This document shows positions 50,901 through 59,650 of a stretch of DNA of 64,000 bases, one piece after another (position 1 is the stretch's first letter; each line of letters opens with the position of its first letter). The stretch is from positions 115,693 through 179,692 of the forward strand of contig NZ_FOYL01000016.1 of NCBI RefSeq assembly GCF_900115955.1. The letters run 5' to 3'. This DNA is from Lentzea waywayandensis. GTDB taxonomy: Bacteria; Actinomycetota; Actinomycetes; Mycobacteriales; Pseudonocardiaceae. The notes below the pieces were generated by a model. That model did no database searches. It was not told where the DNA came from and saw only the letters and a program-made list of their open reading frames with translations. Made by a program: the position numbers and the translations under genes.

Positions 50901-51517
50901 TGCTCGCCATCCGCGGCCTGCGCAAGTCGTTCGGCGGACGGGTCGTGCTGGACGGGTTCGACCTCTCCGTCGAACCCGGTGAGTTCGTGGCGCTGCTCGG
51001 GCCGAACGGTTCCGGCAAGTCCACGGTGCTGCGGTGCGTGGTCGGGCTGGAGACCCCGGACGGCGGGTCGATCGAAGTCGGCGGGAACGCCGCGATGGTG
51101 TTCCAGAAGATCCACCTGGTCGGTCGCCGCAACGCTTTGGACAACGTCTGTTCCGGCGCTCTCGGCCGGCTTCCGTCGCACCGCTCGTTGTTCTTCTCCG
51201 CCGACGTCCGCGAGGAGGCCATGCGGTGCCTGGACAGGGTCGGGCTCGCGGACCGCGCGCTGGACCGGTGTGCGCGGCTTTCCGGTGGGCAGCAACAACG
51301 TGTGGCGATCGCGCGGGCGTTGTGCCAGCGCGCCGACGTGATCCTCGCTGACGAACCGGTGTCGGCGCTGGACCCGCAGGCCGCCGTGCAGGTGATGGAG
51401 CTGCTCAAGGCGTTGGCCGGCGAGGGAATCGCGGTGGTGGCCGTGCTGCACCAGCCAGAGCTGGCTCAGACGTACGCGCACCGGATCGTGGAGATGCGGG
51501 CGGGGGTGGCGGCATGA
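50900..51517 (+). CDS. phnC: Phosphonate ABC transporter, ATPase
   Basis: 205 residues, slightly short for PhnC. Walker A is GPNGSGKST (about 34-42), Q-loop VFQKIHLV with the PhnC-type KxxLV block, signature LSGGQQQRVAIARAL (about 128-142), and Walker B VILADEPVSALDP (about 148-160). The switch His is in VLHQPELA. It drives phosphonate import with PhnE. ATG at 50900 overlaps the phnD stop; its own stop overlaps the phnE start (ATGA). Confidence 0.92.
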   Translation: MLAIRGLRKSFGGRVVLDGFDLSVEPGEFVALLGPNGSGKSTVLRCVVGLETPDGGSIEVGGNAAMVFQKIHLVGRRNALDNVCSGALGRLPSHRSLFFSADVREEAMRCLDRVGLADRALDRCARLSGGQQQRVAIARALCQRADVILADEPVSALDPQAAVQVMELLKALAGEGIAVVAVLHQPELAQTYAHRIVEMRAGVAA

Positions 51518-52317
51518 CTCTCACGTCGCCCCAGGAGAGCTCGGTACCCCGGCGCCGCTGGCCCTCCCCGGTCGTCTGGATCGCCGTGGCGGTGCTCCTC
51601 GCCGTGCACGTACTCGCCTGGCAGGCCACGGAGTTCTCCCCCGCCGCGCTGATTGCCGGGTGGGACGGCATGGCGGACTTCCTCGCCGAGTCGTTGCCGC
51701 CGGACTTCTCGGTGCTCGGGAAGTCCCTGGAAGCAGCGGTGATCACGCTCTACATCGGACTGCTCGGCACCACGTTCTCGATTCCGTTCGCGCTGGCGCT
51801 GGCACTGCTGGCCTCTCGTGCGACGACTTCGGCGGCGTGGGCGCAGCAGGCGGCCCGAGCGGTGCTGTCGTTCCTGCGTTCGGTGCCGGACGTGGTGTTC
51901 GCGCTGATCTTCGTGACAGCGGTCGGGCTCGGGCCGTTCGCGGGCGTGCTTGCGCTGGTGTTCCACAACACCGGCGTGATGGGCAAGCTCTGGGCGGAGG
52001 CGATGGACGAGAGCGACCGCGGGCCGCGCGACGCGTTGAAGGTGACCGGTGCGTCCGGTCCGCAGATCGCGCTGCACGCGGTGCTCCCGACCGTCATGCC
52101 TTCCCTGGCAGGACTTCTGCTCTACCGGCTGGACGTGAACGTGCGGTCGTCGCTCGTGCTCGGCCTGGTCGGCGCGGGCGGGATCGGCTTCCTGATCAAC
52201 CAGTCGATCAAGCTGTTCCGGTTCGACGAGATGGTCACGCACATCCTCGTGGTGCTGCTTCTGGTTGTTGTGGTCGACCAGGCTTCTGGGTTCGTGCGCA
52301 AGCGGCTAGGTGCTTGA
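51514..52317 (+). CDS. phnE: Phosphonate ABC transporter, permease
   Basis: 267 residues with about six membrane helices. The EAA-type loop that contacts the ATPase is AMDESDRGPRDALKVTGASGPQ (around residues 165-186, shown in part), and FLRSVPDVVFALIFV and LGLVGAGGIGFLI are typical of PhnE. ATG at 51514, overlapping phnC by 4 bases. The last 83 bases overlap the convergent serine-protease gene, a long overlap for this genome. Confidence 0.92.
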   Translation: MTLTSPQESSVPRRRWPSPVVWIAVAVLLAVHVLAWQATEFSPAALIAGWDGMADFLAESLPPDFSVLGKSLEAAVITLYIGLLGTTFSIPFALALALLASRATTSAAWAQQAARAVLSFLRSVPDVVFALIFVTAVGLGPFAGVLALVFHNTGVMGKLWAEAMDESDRGPRDALKVTGASGPQIALHAVLPTVMPSLAGLLLYRLDVNVRSSLVLGLVGAGGIGFLINQSIKLFRFDEMVTHILVVLLLVVVVDQASGFVRKRLGA

Positions 52318-53746
52318 CCTGCTGGCCGTAGCGGGCGCCTTGGTGCACCGTCACCGAGCCGTCCGCTGCGACCTCGCAGGGGTTGTTCGCCGTGCACTGC
52401 TCACCGCTGTCGTTGCCGGTGCTGTGCACGCCGGCGACCGTGACGCCGTCCCTGAGCACGATCGGTGAGCCCGAACCGCCGTGCGACGGCGTGCACTCCG
52501 GGTCGTAGCGGTAGGCGTTGTCCTGCGTGTAGCCCTCTTCTCGCAGATGCGGGACGACGGCCTCGATCGTGCAGCTGAAGCGCTTGCCGTTGCCCGACGA
52601 GATGATGTCGACGCGTTCTCCCTGCCTGGCGGACCTGTCCGAGAGCCTGAAGATCTTCACGCCCTTGGCCTTGAGCTGCGCGTACGTCTGGTCGAGCCGG
52701 AAGAGCGCGGTGTCGGTGCCGGTCATCGTCGCCGTGACGAGACGGGTCGTCTCGGCCTTGGCCTGCTGGTAGCCCTGGCGGTCGCCGATGGTCACCGGGA
52801 GCTTGAGCGCGACGTCCTTCAGGGTCTCGCCCGGCGCGGGGCGGTCCGGGACGCAGTGGCCGTTGGTGAGCAGAAGTGCCTGGTCATCGGGCCTGCTGTG
52901 GTCGGTCCTGACCACGGACGCCGAGCAGACTCCCGCCAGCGACGCGGCGCCTTCGAGGTTCGGCACCGGGGTGTCCGGCGGATTGACCCTGCCCGTGACG
53001 ACGTCGTCGATCCAGCCCTTGAAGTGGACGATGTCGGTGTACATGACCGGGCGGTCGTCGCCGCCCGAACCGCTCACGACGCCGGCGATGACCCAGCGGT
53101 CGCCGTCGCGGACCAGCGCCGGGCCGCCGGAGTCCATGTTCGTGGCGGCCACGCTGCCGTCCAGCGCTCCGACGCACAGCTCGCGATCAGCGTGAATGCC
53201 GTCGCAGGCCGCGGTCGGCTGGATCACGGTGTCCGCCTCGCGCAACTTCCGCGGGTAGCACTCGGGCGCGCGCCGGTCGCAGGTCATGCCCCAGCCGAGG
53301 ATCCGCGCCGTCGTGCCTTCCGCGGGTCGTGCGGCCGGCAGCGCGACGGGCTTCGTCTTCGCGGGCTTCTTCAGCTTCAACAGGCCGATGTCGCCGTCGT
53401 GGACCGGGAACTCCGACTGCGTGATGAACCGCTCCACCGCGATCACCTCGCCGCCGCTGCCCGCGTCCGTCGTGCCGAGCCGGACCGACCAGTCCCGCGG
53501 CCTGCCGACCGTGGCGCCGCTGGGGTTGTTCTTGGTGCAGTGGCCCGCAGTGACGGCCCACTGCGGCGCGACGAGCGTGACGCCGCACGTGTGGCCGTCC
53601 GCGCGTGGTGAGTCGGGCCGTTGCAGCGAGCCCGAGAACGGATAGGGCCGCGGGGCTTCGACACCGCCTCTGATCGCCAGCGCCGGGGTCACGGTGGTGA
53701 TCATCGAGAGAGCGGCGAAGGTCATCGCCGGTAGCACTTTTCGCAT
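52235..53746 (-). CDS. Secreted protein with two trypsin-like serine protease domains
   Basis: 503 residues. A signal peptide ends near PALA (about residue 24). Domain 1 (about 25-245) is chymotrypsin-like: IRGGVEA, TAGHC (His), HDGDIGLL (Asp), NMDSGGPAL (Ser). Domain 2 (about 265-480) is a second protease: LLLTNGHC (His), TGTDTALFRL (Asp), PSHGGSGSPIV (Ser). Both triads look complete. The second resembles V8/alphalytic-type rather than trypsin-type. Several extra cysteines point to disulfides outside the cell. ATG at 53746 is chosen because the signal peptide starts there. The 3' end overlaps phnE by 83 bp. Substrates unknown. Confidence 0.85.
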   Translation of the reverse strand: MRKVLPAMTFAALSMITTVTPALAIRGGVEAPRPYPFSGSLQRPDSPRADGHTCGVTLVAPQWAVTAGHCTKNNPSGATVGRPRDWSVRLGTTDAGSGGEVIAVERFITQSEFPVHDGDIGLLKLKKPAKTKPVALPAARPAEGTTARILGWGMTCDRRAPECYPRKLREADTVIQPTAACDGIHADRELCVGALDGSVAATNMDSGGPALVRDGDRWVIAGVVSGSGGDDRPVMYTDIVHFKGWIDDVVTGRVNPPDTPVPNLEGAASLAGVCSASVVRTDHSRPDDQALLLTNGHCVPDRPAPGETLKDVALKLPVTIGDRQGYQQAKAETTRLVTATMTGTDTALFRLDQTYAQLKAKGVKIFRLSDRSARQGERVDIISSGNGKRFSCTIEAVVPHLREEGYTQDNAYRYDPECTPSHGGSGSPIVLRDGVTVAGVHSTGNDSGEQCTANNPCEVAADGSVTVHQGARYGQQVKHLAACARTQKPGRPQQPEAAPRGCA

Positions 53747-53875
53747 GTCACAGAGGCTGTCGAACCCGTGTGCGCGCACGGTGATAGCCGAGCAACAACT
53801 GCGCACGGGCGGTCGTTACGCAACGATGACGTCGCAAGAACGTCCCCATGAGACCCATCGGGAAAGCTGGAGGAC

Positions 53876-54556
53876 ATGCCGCGCGTACTGCTGATCGAGG
53901 ACGACGAGGCGGTCCGCGAGGGACTGTCGCTCGCCCTGACCTACCAGGGACACACCGTGGACGCGGTGCGCACGGGAGAGGAAGGCCTCGACCTGCTGGG
54001 CAGCGTCACGCCCGACGTGGTCGTGCTGGACCTGATGCTGCCGGGGGTCGACGGGTTCGAGGTGTGCCGCCGCATCCGTGCCACCGGCGACCTCCCGATC
54101 ATCATGCTGACCGCGCGCAACGACGACATCGACGTCGTCGCGGGCCTGGAGGCCGGTGCCGACGACTACGTGGCCAAACCGGCCCAGGCCCGCGTGCTGG
54201 AGGCCCGCATCCGCGCCGTGCTGCGCCGCTCCACGGCTTCGGTCGCCGAGGTCGTGGCCGAGCGCTACGGCGACCTGACGATCGACCGCGAGGGCCTCGT
54301 GGTCACCCGGTTCGGCAGGCCGGTCTCGCTGGCGCCCACCGAACTGCGGCTGCTGCTCGAACTCTCCTCGTCGCCCGGCCGCGTGATGTCACGGCAACAG
54401 CTGCTGGGTTCCGTGTGGGACCAGGGCTACCTCGGCGACTCGCGGCTGGTCGACGCGTGCGTGCAGCGGCTTCGTTCGAAGATCGAGGACGACCCGGCGG
54501 CGCCCGTGTACGTCCAGACCGTGCGGGGATTCGGCTACCGCTTCGGACCGCTGTGA
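53876..54556 (+). CDS. OmpR/PhoB-type response regulator
   Basis: 226 residues. The receiver domain has Asp9, Asp10, the phospho-acceptor Asp52 (VLDLMLPG), Thr79 and Lys101 (ADDYVAKPAQ). The C-terminal winged helix (about 130-226) has LAPTELRLLLELSSSPGRVMSR split by turns, then VDACVQRLRSKIE and TVRGFGYRF. It resembles CseB-type regulators of cell-envelope stress in Streptomyces (moderate resemblance). GGAGG 4 bases before the ATG at 53876. Overlaps the kinase start by 4 bases. Confidence 0.92.
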   Translation: MPRVLLIEDDEAVREGLSLALTYQGHTVDAVRTGEEGLDLLGSVTPDVVVLDLMLPGVDGFEVCRRIRATGDLPIIMLTARNDDIDVVAGLEAGADDYVAKPAQARVLEARIRAVLRRSTASVAEVVAERYGDLTIDREGLVVTRFGRPVSLAPTELRLLLELSSSPGRVMSRQQLLGSVWDQGYLGDSRLVDACVQRLRSKIEDDPAAPVYVQTVRGFGYRFGPL

Positions 54557-55926
54557 CGCTCCGCCTGCGACTGCTGCTCGCGTTCGCCCTGCTCACGATC
54601 GTGACCGCCGCGGCCGTCGCCGGTGCCGGTTACGTGCGGGCACGCGACGCGATCGTGCAACGCGCCCAGGACAACGCCGTCATCGAGACCACGAACCGCG
54701 TCGAACAGCTGTACCCGTTGCCGGCACGACCAGTGGACACCGCAATCCTGGAACGCGTCGCCGCACGGGTCTCCGGGCGCGAAGGCCAGGCTTTGGCTTA
54801 CGGCAACGGGGCTTCCGCGGGCGGCATGAACCCGTCCGTGATCACGGCCGAGCTGCGTTCGCTCGTGTCGACCGGACGCGTCGGCTGGCAACGAGTGTCC
54901 TATTCGGACGGTGTGTGGCTCGTCGTCGGCATGCAGCTGCGGTCGTCCTCCGGCGCCCCGTCGGGCATCGAGGTGTACGTGCTGCGGCCGTTCACGTCGG
55001 AGATCGCGTTCGTGGACGAGCTGGCGCGCAACGCGTGGCTGATCGGCGGCGCCGTGCTGATTCTGGCCCTGGGCCTGGGTTTCCTGGCGGCCCGCGGCGT
55101 GCTGCGCCCCGTTCGTGAACTACAGCTGGCCGCCTGGCAGCTCGGGCAGGGGGACCTCTCCGCTCGGGTACCGGTGCGCGGGCGAGACGAGCTGGCGTCC
55201 GTGGCGTCGACCTTCAACAGCACGGCCTCCTCGCTGGAACACCACGTCGGCGAGCTGCGGCGGATGGAGGCGGACGCGCGGCGGTTCGTGGCGGACGTGT
55301 CGCACGAGCTGCGCACTCCGCTGGCCGCGATGACGGCCGTGACCGACGTGCTGGACGCCGAGACCGCTGCCCTGCCGGGCGTCGCGGGGCAGGCGGCGCG
55401 GCTGGTGAACCGGGAGACGCTGAACCTGACCCGGCTGGTGAACGACCTGATCGAGGTGACCCGGTTCGACTCGGGCACGGCCGCTTTGGCGCTGGACGAC
55501 GTGGACGTGGCCGAGGTGGTGCGAACCTGCCTGCGGATGCGCGGCTTCGAGATCTCCGCGAAGCTGCCCGACGGCGTGCGGGCACGGCTGGATCCGCGGC
55601 GGCTGGACGTGATCGTGGCGAACCTGGTCGGCAACGCGCTGCGGCACGGCGCTGCCCCGGTGTCCCTCGTGCTGTCGGTGACGGGGTCCTCGCTGGTGAT
55701 CGAGGTCGCCGACTCAGGGCTCGGCTTGCCCGCAGAGGTGCTGCCGCACGTGTTCGCGCGGTTCTACAAGGCCGACTCGTCCCGGGGGCGGTCGGAGGGG
55801 TCCGGGCTGGGGCTGGCGATCGCGTGGGAGAACGCGCGGCTGCACGGGGGCACGCTGGTGGCGGCGAACCGGCCTGGTGGCGGGGCGTTGTTCACGCTGC
55901 GGCTGCCGCTGGGCGGTGAGTCGTGA
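54553..55926 (+). CDS. Sensor histidine kinase
   Basis: 457 residues. Two membrane helices (about 7-27 and 162-181) enclose an extracytoplasmic sensor of about 130 residues. HAMP domain (about 182-235), H-box DVSHELRTPLA with His251, N-box NLVGNALRHG, G1 ADSGLGLP, and G2 GSGLGLAIAWENA follow. It phosphorylates the adjacent OmpR-type regulator. GTG at 54553 overlaps the regulator stop (GTGA), and the lipoprotein start overlaps its own stop. The trio regulator-kinase-lipoprotein parallels the Streptomyces cse genes, though in another order and without a sigma factor nearby. Confidence 0.92.
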   Translation: MTLRLRLLLAFALLTIVTAAAVAGAGYVRARDAIVQRAQDNAVIETTNRVEQLYPLPARPVDTAILERVAARVSGREGQALAYGNGASAGGMNPSVITAELRSLVSTGRVGWQRVSYSDGVWLVVGMQLRSSSGAPSGIEVYVLRPFTSEIAFVDELARNAWLIGGAVLILALGLGFLAARGVLRPVRELQLAAWQLGQGDLSARVPVRGRDELASVASTFNSTASSLEHHVGELRRMEADARRFVADVSHELRTPLAAMTAVTDVLDAETAALPGVAGQAARLVNRETLNLTRLVNDLIEVTRFDSGTAALALDDVDVAEVVRTCLRMRGFEISAKLPDGVRARLDPRRLDVIVANLVGNALRHGAAPVSLVLSVTGSSLVIEVADSGLGLPAEVLPHVFARFYKADSSRGRSEGSGLGLAIAWENARLHGGTLVAANRPGGGALFTLRLPLGGES

Positions 55927-56441
55927 GGCCGAAAACTGTCGGTGCCGCCTGGGAGAATGGAAACAGGGGGACCCCCGGGAGGGGACCCCTGCGCGAGCTT
56001 GGGCTGGCGGTCCTCGTCCTCGCCGTGCTCACCGCGTGCGGCATCCGCCCGACCGACCCGATCCCCGGCCTCGAAGCGCCCAGCGGCCCCGTCGAGAACG
56101 CCTCGCCGTCGCTCTTCTGGGTCGCCCCCGGCGGCAGGGTTCTCCCCGTGAGCCGGCCGGAGGGCAGTCTGAGCGGCTTCGACGTCGTGGCCCTGCTCGC
56201 CCAGGGTCCCACCACCGACGAGCAGGCCCGCGGCCTCACCACCGAGGTGCCGTTCGACGCCGCGCCCACCACCGTCGACCGCGTCGCGAACGGCCTCGAC
56301 GTCACCATTTCCGGCGACGTCTCGCAGCTCAGCGGGCCCGCGGTCCAGCAGATCGTGTGCACGCTGCTCACCGTTCAGCCCGTCGGCACCGTGAACCTGC
56401 GCGGGGGCGGGCATTCGCTGGAGTTCCAGAAGTGCGCTTGA
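55923..56441 (+). CDS. GerMN-like lipoprotein linked to the two-component system
   Basis: 172 residues. A long basic start leads to a hydrophobic core and lipobox LTAC (Cys at about residue 39). The mature part has VLPVSRPEGS, VVALLAQGPTTDEQARGL and VTISGDVSQLSGPAVQQIVCTL, which follow the GerMN-type pattern also seen in LpqB. One disulfide is possible (VCTL and KCA). GTG at 55923 overlaps the kinase stop by 4 bases. I infer that it sits outside the membrane and senses or tunes the kinase, similar in role to CseA. Confidence 0.75.
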   Translation: MRPKTVGAAWENGNRGTPGRGPLRELGLAVLVLAVLTACGIRPTDPIPGLEAPSGPVENASPSLFWVAPGGRVLPVSRPEGSLSGFDVVALLAQGPTTDEQARGLTTEVPFDAAPTTVDRVANGLDVTISGDVSQLSGPAVQQIVCTLLTVQPVGTVNLRGGGHSLEFQKCA

Positions 56442-56449
56442 ATCGGCGC

Positions 56450-57376
56450 GTGCACGTCTACTCCATCCCGATGCGCGCCCGGTTCCGCGGCATCACCCAG
56501 CGCACCGGCCTGCTGTTCGAAGGACCGGCCGGGTGGGGCGAGTTCTGCCCGTTCGAGGAGTACGACGACGACGAGGCCATGGCGTGGCTGGCGTGCGCCC
56601 TGGAGGCCGCGAACGACGGCTGGCCGGCGCCGGTCCGGGACCGCATCCCGGTCAACTGCACCGTGCCCGTGGTCAGCCCCGAACGAGCCCACGAGATCGT
56701 GGCGCGCTCGGGCTGCTCGACGGCCAAGGTGAAGGTCGCGGAGTCGACGCTGGCGGACGACTGCGCGCGGCTCGAAGCCGTGCGGGACGCCCTCGGGCCG
56801 GCGGGGTTCGTGCGGATCGACGCGAACATGATGTGGGACGTCGACACGGCCGTCACCGCGATCAAGGCCATGGACAAGGCCTCCGGTGGGCTCCAGTACG
56901 TGGAACAGCCGTGCCACACGCTGGACGAGCTCGCGGCGGTCCGGCGGAGGGTCGCAGTGCCGATCGCCGCCGACGAGTCGATCCGCAAGGCCGACGACCC
57001 GTTGAAGGTGGCCGTGTCCGGTGCTGCGGACATCGCGGTGATCAAGGTGGCGCCGCTCGGGGGCGTGCGGAAGGCCTTGGAGGTGGCCGAGGCGTGCGGG
57101 CTGCCGTGTGTGGTGTCTTCGGCGCTGGAGACGTCGGTCGGGATGGCGGCCGGTGTTGCGTTGGCGGCGGCGTTGCCTGAGCTCGACTACGCCTGCGGGC
57201 TGGCGACGTTGTCGCTGCTGGACGGCGATGTCACGAGCGATTCGCTGACGCCGGTGGACGGTTATCTGCCGGTGCTCACGAAACCACCCGTGCCGGACCG
57301 CGTCGAGGAGTTCGAGACCGGAGAACAGGCCTGGATCAACCGATACGACAGGGTGCTGAGCAAGCTCACTCGGTGA
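56450..57376 (+). CDS. menC: o-Succinylbenzoate synthase (menaquinone pathway)
   Basis: About 308 residues of the enolase superfamily. Catalytic and metal residues are visible: Lys in STAKVKVAE (about 88-96), Asp in RIDANMMWD (about 119-127), Glu in YVEQP (about 147-151), Asp in ADESIR (about 173-178) and Lys in VIKVAPLGG (about 196-204). The N-terminus HVYSIPMRARFRGI is typical of the actinobacterial MenC. It dehydrates SHCHC to o-succinylbenzoate in menaquinone synthesis. GTG at 56450 is preferred; TTG at 56438 would overlap the lipoprotein stop. No other men gene is near. 3' end overlaps the Uma2 gene by 11 bp. Confidence 0.85.
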   Translation: MHVYSIPMRARFRGITQRTGLLFEGPAGWGEFCPFEEYDDDEAMAWLACALEAANDGWPAPVRDRIPVNCTVPVVSPERAHEIVARSGCSTAKVKVAESTLADDCARLEAVRDALGPAGFVRIDANMMWDVDTAVTAIKAMDKASGGLQYVEQPCHTLDELAAVRRRVAVPIAADESIRKADDPLKVAVSGAADIAVIKVAPLGGVRKALEVAEACGLPCVVSSALETSVGMAAGVALAAALPELDYACGLATLSLLDGDVTSDSLTPVDGYLPVLTKPPVPDRVEEFETGEQAWINRYDRVLSKLTR

Positions 57377-57908
57377 GTCGATCCATCTGGATTCGACAGG
57401 GAAACGGCTCAACCGCCTCGTAGACACCGGTCTCGGCGGATGCCTCCTGATACCGCCGCTCGGTGAGGCGCAGCGGAGTCAACGAGACCGGCTCGTCGAG
57501 GTCGACGATCCAGTAGAACGGGATGCCGGCCTCCGCGTAGTCGAGACGCTTGGCTCGGCGATCCGTGTAGTGCGAGTTGAACGACAGCACCTCGACAGCG
57601 AGGACGACCTCCCCTGCCCTGACAAGGCCACCTTCAGCTGTTCGCCGCCGGGACACGACCAGATCCGGGCGGCGGACGAAACCGGGTTTGCCCGGCGGGG
57701 CCAGCTCCAGGTCCACGTCGACCGCGTAGGTGACCTGGAGATCCTCCGGAAGCTGACCGGCGAGCTGCATGATCAGGTTGCCGCAGGCGAAGTTGTGATC
57801 GGCAAGCGCTTTGGGCGACCGGATGAGACGCCCTTCGACGAGTTCGGTGTAGCCGGCTTCGACTTCTCCGAGCGCGGCGTACTGAGCAACGGTCAGCAGT
57901 TCGGTCAC
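57366..57908 (-). CDS. Uma2-family (DUF820) restriction-fold endonuclease
   Basis: About 180 residues with the PD-(D/E)xK fold of Uma2 proteins: LVEGRLI near the N-terminus, RRPDLVV (the PD) in the middle, EVVLAVEVLS (ExK-like strand) and KRLDYAEAGIPFYWIVDLDE. These proteins are common in actinobacteria and cyanobacteria, and their targets are unknown. GTG at 57908 gives the usual TELLTVAQYAAL start; ATG at 57926 is also open. It is the last of a leftward series after capA, 27 bp away. Overlaps menC by 11 bp. Confidence 0.8.
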   Translation of the reverse strand: MTELLTVAQYAALGEVEAGYTELVEGRLIRSPKALADHNFACGNLIMQLAGQLPEDLQVTYAVDVDLELAPPGKPGFVRRPDLVVSRRRTAEGGLVRAGEVVLAVEVLSFNSHYTDRRAKRLDYAEAGIPFYWIVDLDEPVSLTPLRLTERRYQEASAETGVYEAVEPFPCRIQMDRLTE

Positions 57909-57935
57909 TCGATCACCGTGGCACATGGAGGCGAT

Positions 57936-59027
57936 CTAAGGCTTGGCCCTCGCCAGCCCCTGCTCGGCCGCGCCCAGGCTGAACACGATGCCCTCGGTCC
58001 GGTTGATCGCCTCGGTCCGCCTGGCCGAAGCAGGCACCCGAGTCAGGTCCACCAGCCGAATCGGCGGCCCCAGCTCCACCAACGTGGGCGTGTAGGAAGC
58101 CTCGACCACCGTCCACCCAGCGGGTCGCTGCTCGAACTTGAACCGAGCGATCGCCCCTTCTTCGGTCACGCCGCGAGGCTCCGCGTGCCGGGCGACCTCG
58201 TTGCCGAGGCCGTAGGCGACCCACTTGTCGCCGATCTTCTCGAACGGCTGCACGACGTGCACGTGCGTTCCGATGATCAGGTCCAGGGCAGGGTCGGCGA
58301 GCAGCTGACGGGCCAGCGCCTTCTGGTCCGCGGTCGCCTCGTGCTGGTACTCGTTGCCCCACTGCACGGACAGCACGACGACCTCGGCGCCCGCCTCGCG
58401 CGCCTTGCGGGCGTCGGCCAGGATCTTGGCAGCGTTGATCTGGTTCGCGCGCCACGGCTGGGGCAGCGGGATGCCGTTGAAGCCGTACGTGAACGACAGC
58501 TGGGCGACCTTCACGCCGCCCGCGTCCAGGATCAGCGGCGCCGCGGATTCCTCCTGCGTGCGGAACGAGCCGGTGTGCTTCAGGCCGACCGCGTCCATCG
58601 CGTCCAAAGTCGTGGTGATCGCCGAGACGCCGCGGTCCAGCGTGTGGTTCGAGGCGGTCGAGCACGAGTCGTACCCCACGTCGACCAGGCCCTTCGCCAC
58701 CTCGGGCGGTGCCAGGAAGGCCGGGTAGCCGAAGAACGGGCCCTCCTTCGGGCCGAGCGGCACCTCCAGGTGACACAGCGAAAGATCAGCCTTCAGCGTG
58801 TCCTTGATGCCCGAGAACAACGGCAGGAAGTCGCGCCCGGCGGTGCCACCGTCGGCGACCGCCTGATCGGTCAGCGCCGGGTGGATCAGGATGTCGCCAC
58901 CGGCGGTCAGCACGAACGAACGCGGCGGAGGCGGGCCCTGCGAGGTCGAGCTGGGCGTCAGCGGCGCCGAGGTGATGACGACCGGTGAGCCGGTGCACGC
59001 GGACAGCAGAAATCCGGTGACCAGCAC
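57936..59027 (-). CDS. CapA-family metallophosphoesterase-like lipoprotein
   Basis: 363 residues. A short signal peptide ends in LSAC (Cys11), so it is a lipoprotein. The CapA/PgsA core is clear: LTAGGDILIHPAL, CHLEVPLG (NxExP-like), TASNHTLDRG, VQWGNEYQHEAT, LIIGTHVHVVQPFE and YGLGNEV. Such proteins carry a metallophosphoesterase fold and are tied to poly-gamma-glutamate or capsule anchoring, though in actinobacteria the role is unproven. GTG at 59027 is the probable start, 26 bp after the coxG-like gene. Could be read through from the cox operon. Confidence 0.85.
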   Translation of the reverse strand: MLVTGFLLSACTGSPVVITSAPLTPSSTSQGPPPPRSFVLTAGGDILIHPALTDQAVADGGTAGRDFLPLFSGIKDTLKADLSLCHLEVPLGPKEGPFFGYPAFLAPPEVAKGLVDVGYDSCSTASNHTLDRGVSAITTTLDAMDAVGLKHTGSFRTQEESAAPLILDAGGVKVAQLSFTYGFNGIPLPQPWRANQINAAKILADARKAREAGAEVVVLSVQWGNEYQHEATADQKALARQLLADPALDLIIGTHVHVVQPFEKIGDKWVAYGLGNEVARHAEPRGVTEEGAIARFKFEQRPAGWTVVEASYTPTLVELGPPIRLVDLTRVPASARRTEAINRTEGIVFSLGAAEQGLARAKP

Positions 59028-59053
59028 GAATGCCGACCACCGGATCCCACGCT

Positions 59054-59650
59054 TCAGCGCTGCCGCCTGCGTCGCAGGACCACGAACAGCACGACCGCCA
59101 GCACGGCGGCCGCGATGGGCAGCACGCGCTTCAACACCGGAACGCCTGCCGTGTCGATCAGGTCGATCGGCTCGTCGGGGACCACTCGGAGATGCTGCTG
59201 TTGCGCCACCTCGTCAGGATCCACGGATCCCAGCGTGCTCGCCAGGCATTCCGCGAACTGGTCGACGAGCTTGCCGCTGACCTCGGAGATCAGGCCGCGG
59301 CCGAGTTGCGCCGGACGGCCGGTGATCGCGAGGTCGGTCTCCACGTCGACCGAGTCGCCGACCACGAAGGTCACCACCGCGGACGCCGTGCCGTTGCCGC
59401 GGGTGTCCTTGCCCGCGGCTTTCATGACGGCGCGGCGCAGCACCGGGTCGATCTCCACGAACTCGCCGGTCCCCCGGTACAGCAGCTGCACCGGGCCGAG
59501 CTTGACCTTCACCTCCCCGCTGAACGACTTGCCGTCCACCGAGGTCAGGGTGGCGCCGGGCAGGCACGGCGCCACCCGTTCCGGGTCGATCAGCGCCGCC
59601 CACACCTCCTCGGCGGGCCCCGGCGACGTGAACGAGTGCGTCAACTTCAT
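59054..59650 (-). CDS. coxG: CoxG-like SRPBCC protein with C-terminal membrane anchor
   Basis: 198 residues. Residues 1-145 form an SRPBCC (START-like) fold of the CoxG type: HSFTSPGPAEEVWAALIDPE, then CLPGATLTS, VKVKLGPVQLLYRGTG, ITGRPAQLGRGLI. A single helix near the C-terminus (about 172-190) followed by RRRRQR anchors it in the membrane. In known cox clusters CoxG helps attach the CO-dehydrogenase-type enzyme to the membrane. ATG at 59650 overlaps coxM by 4 bases. Confidence 0.85.
   Translation of the reverse strand: MKLTHSFTSPGPAEEVWAALIDPERVAPCLPGATLTSVDGKSFSGEVKVKLGPVQLLYRGTGEFVEIDPVLRRAVMKAAGKDTRGNGTASAVVTFVVGDSVDVETDLAITGRPAQLGRGLISEVSGKLVDQFAECLASTLGSVDPDEVAQQQHLRVVPDEPIDLIDTAGVPVLKRVLPIAAAVLAVVLFVVLRRRRQR

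Noticed and set aside
57936..59027. Poly-gamma-glutamate synthesis locus around capA
   Set aside because: No capB/capC-type ligase or membrane partner is near; CapA-like proteins occur alone in many actinobacteria.
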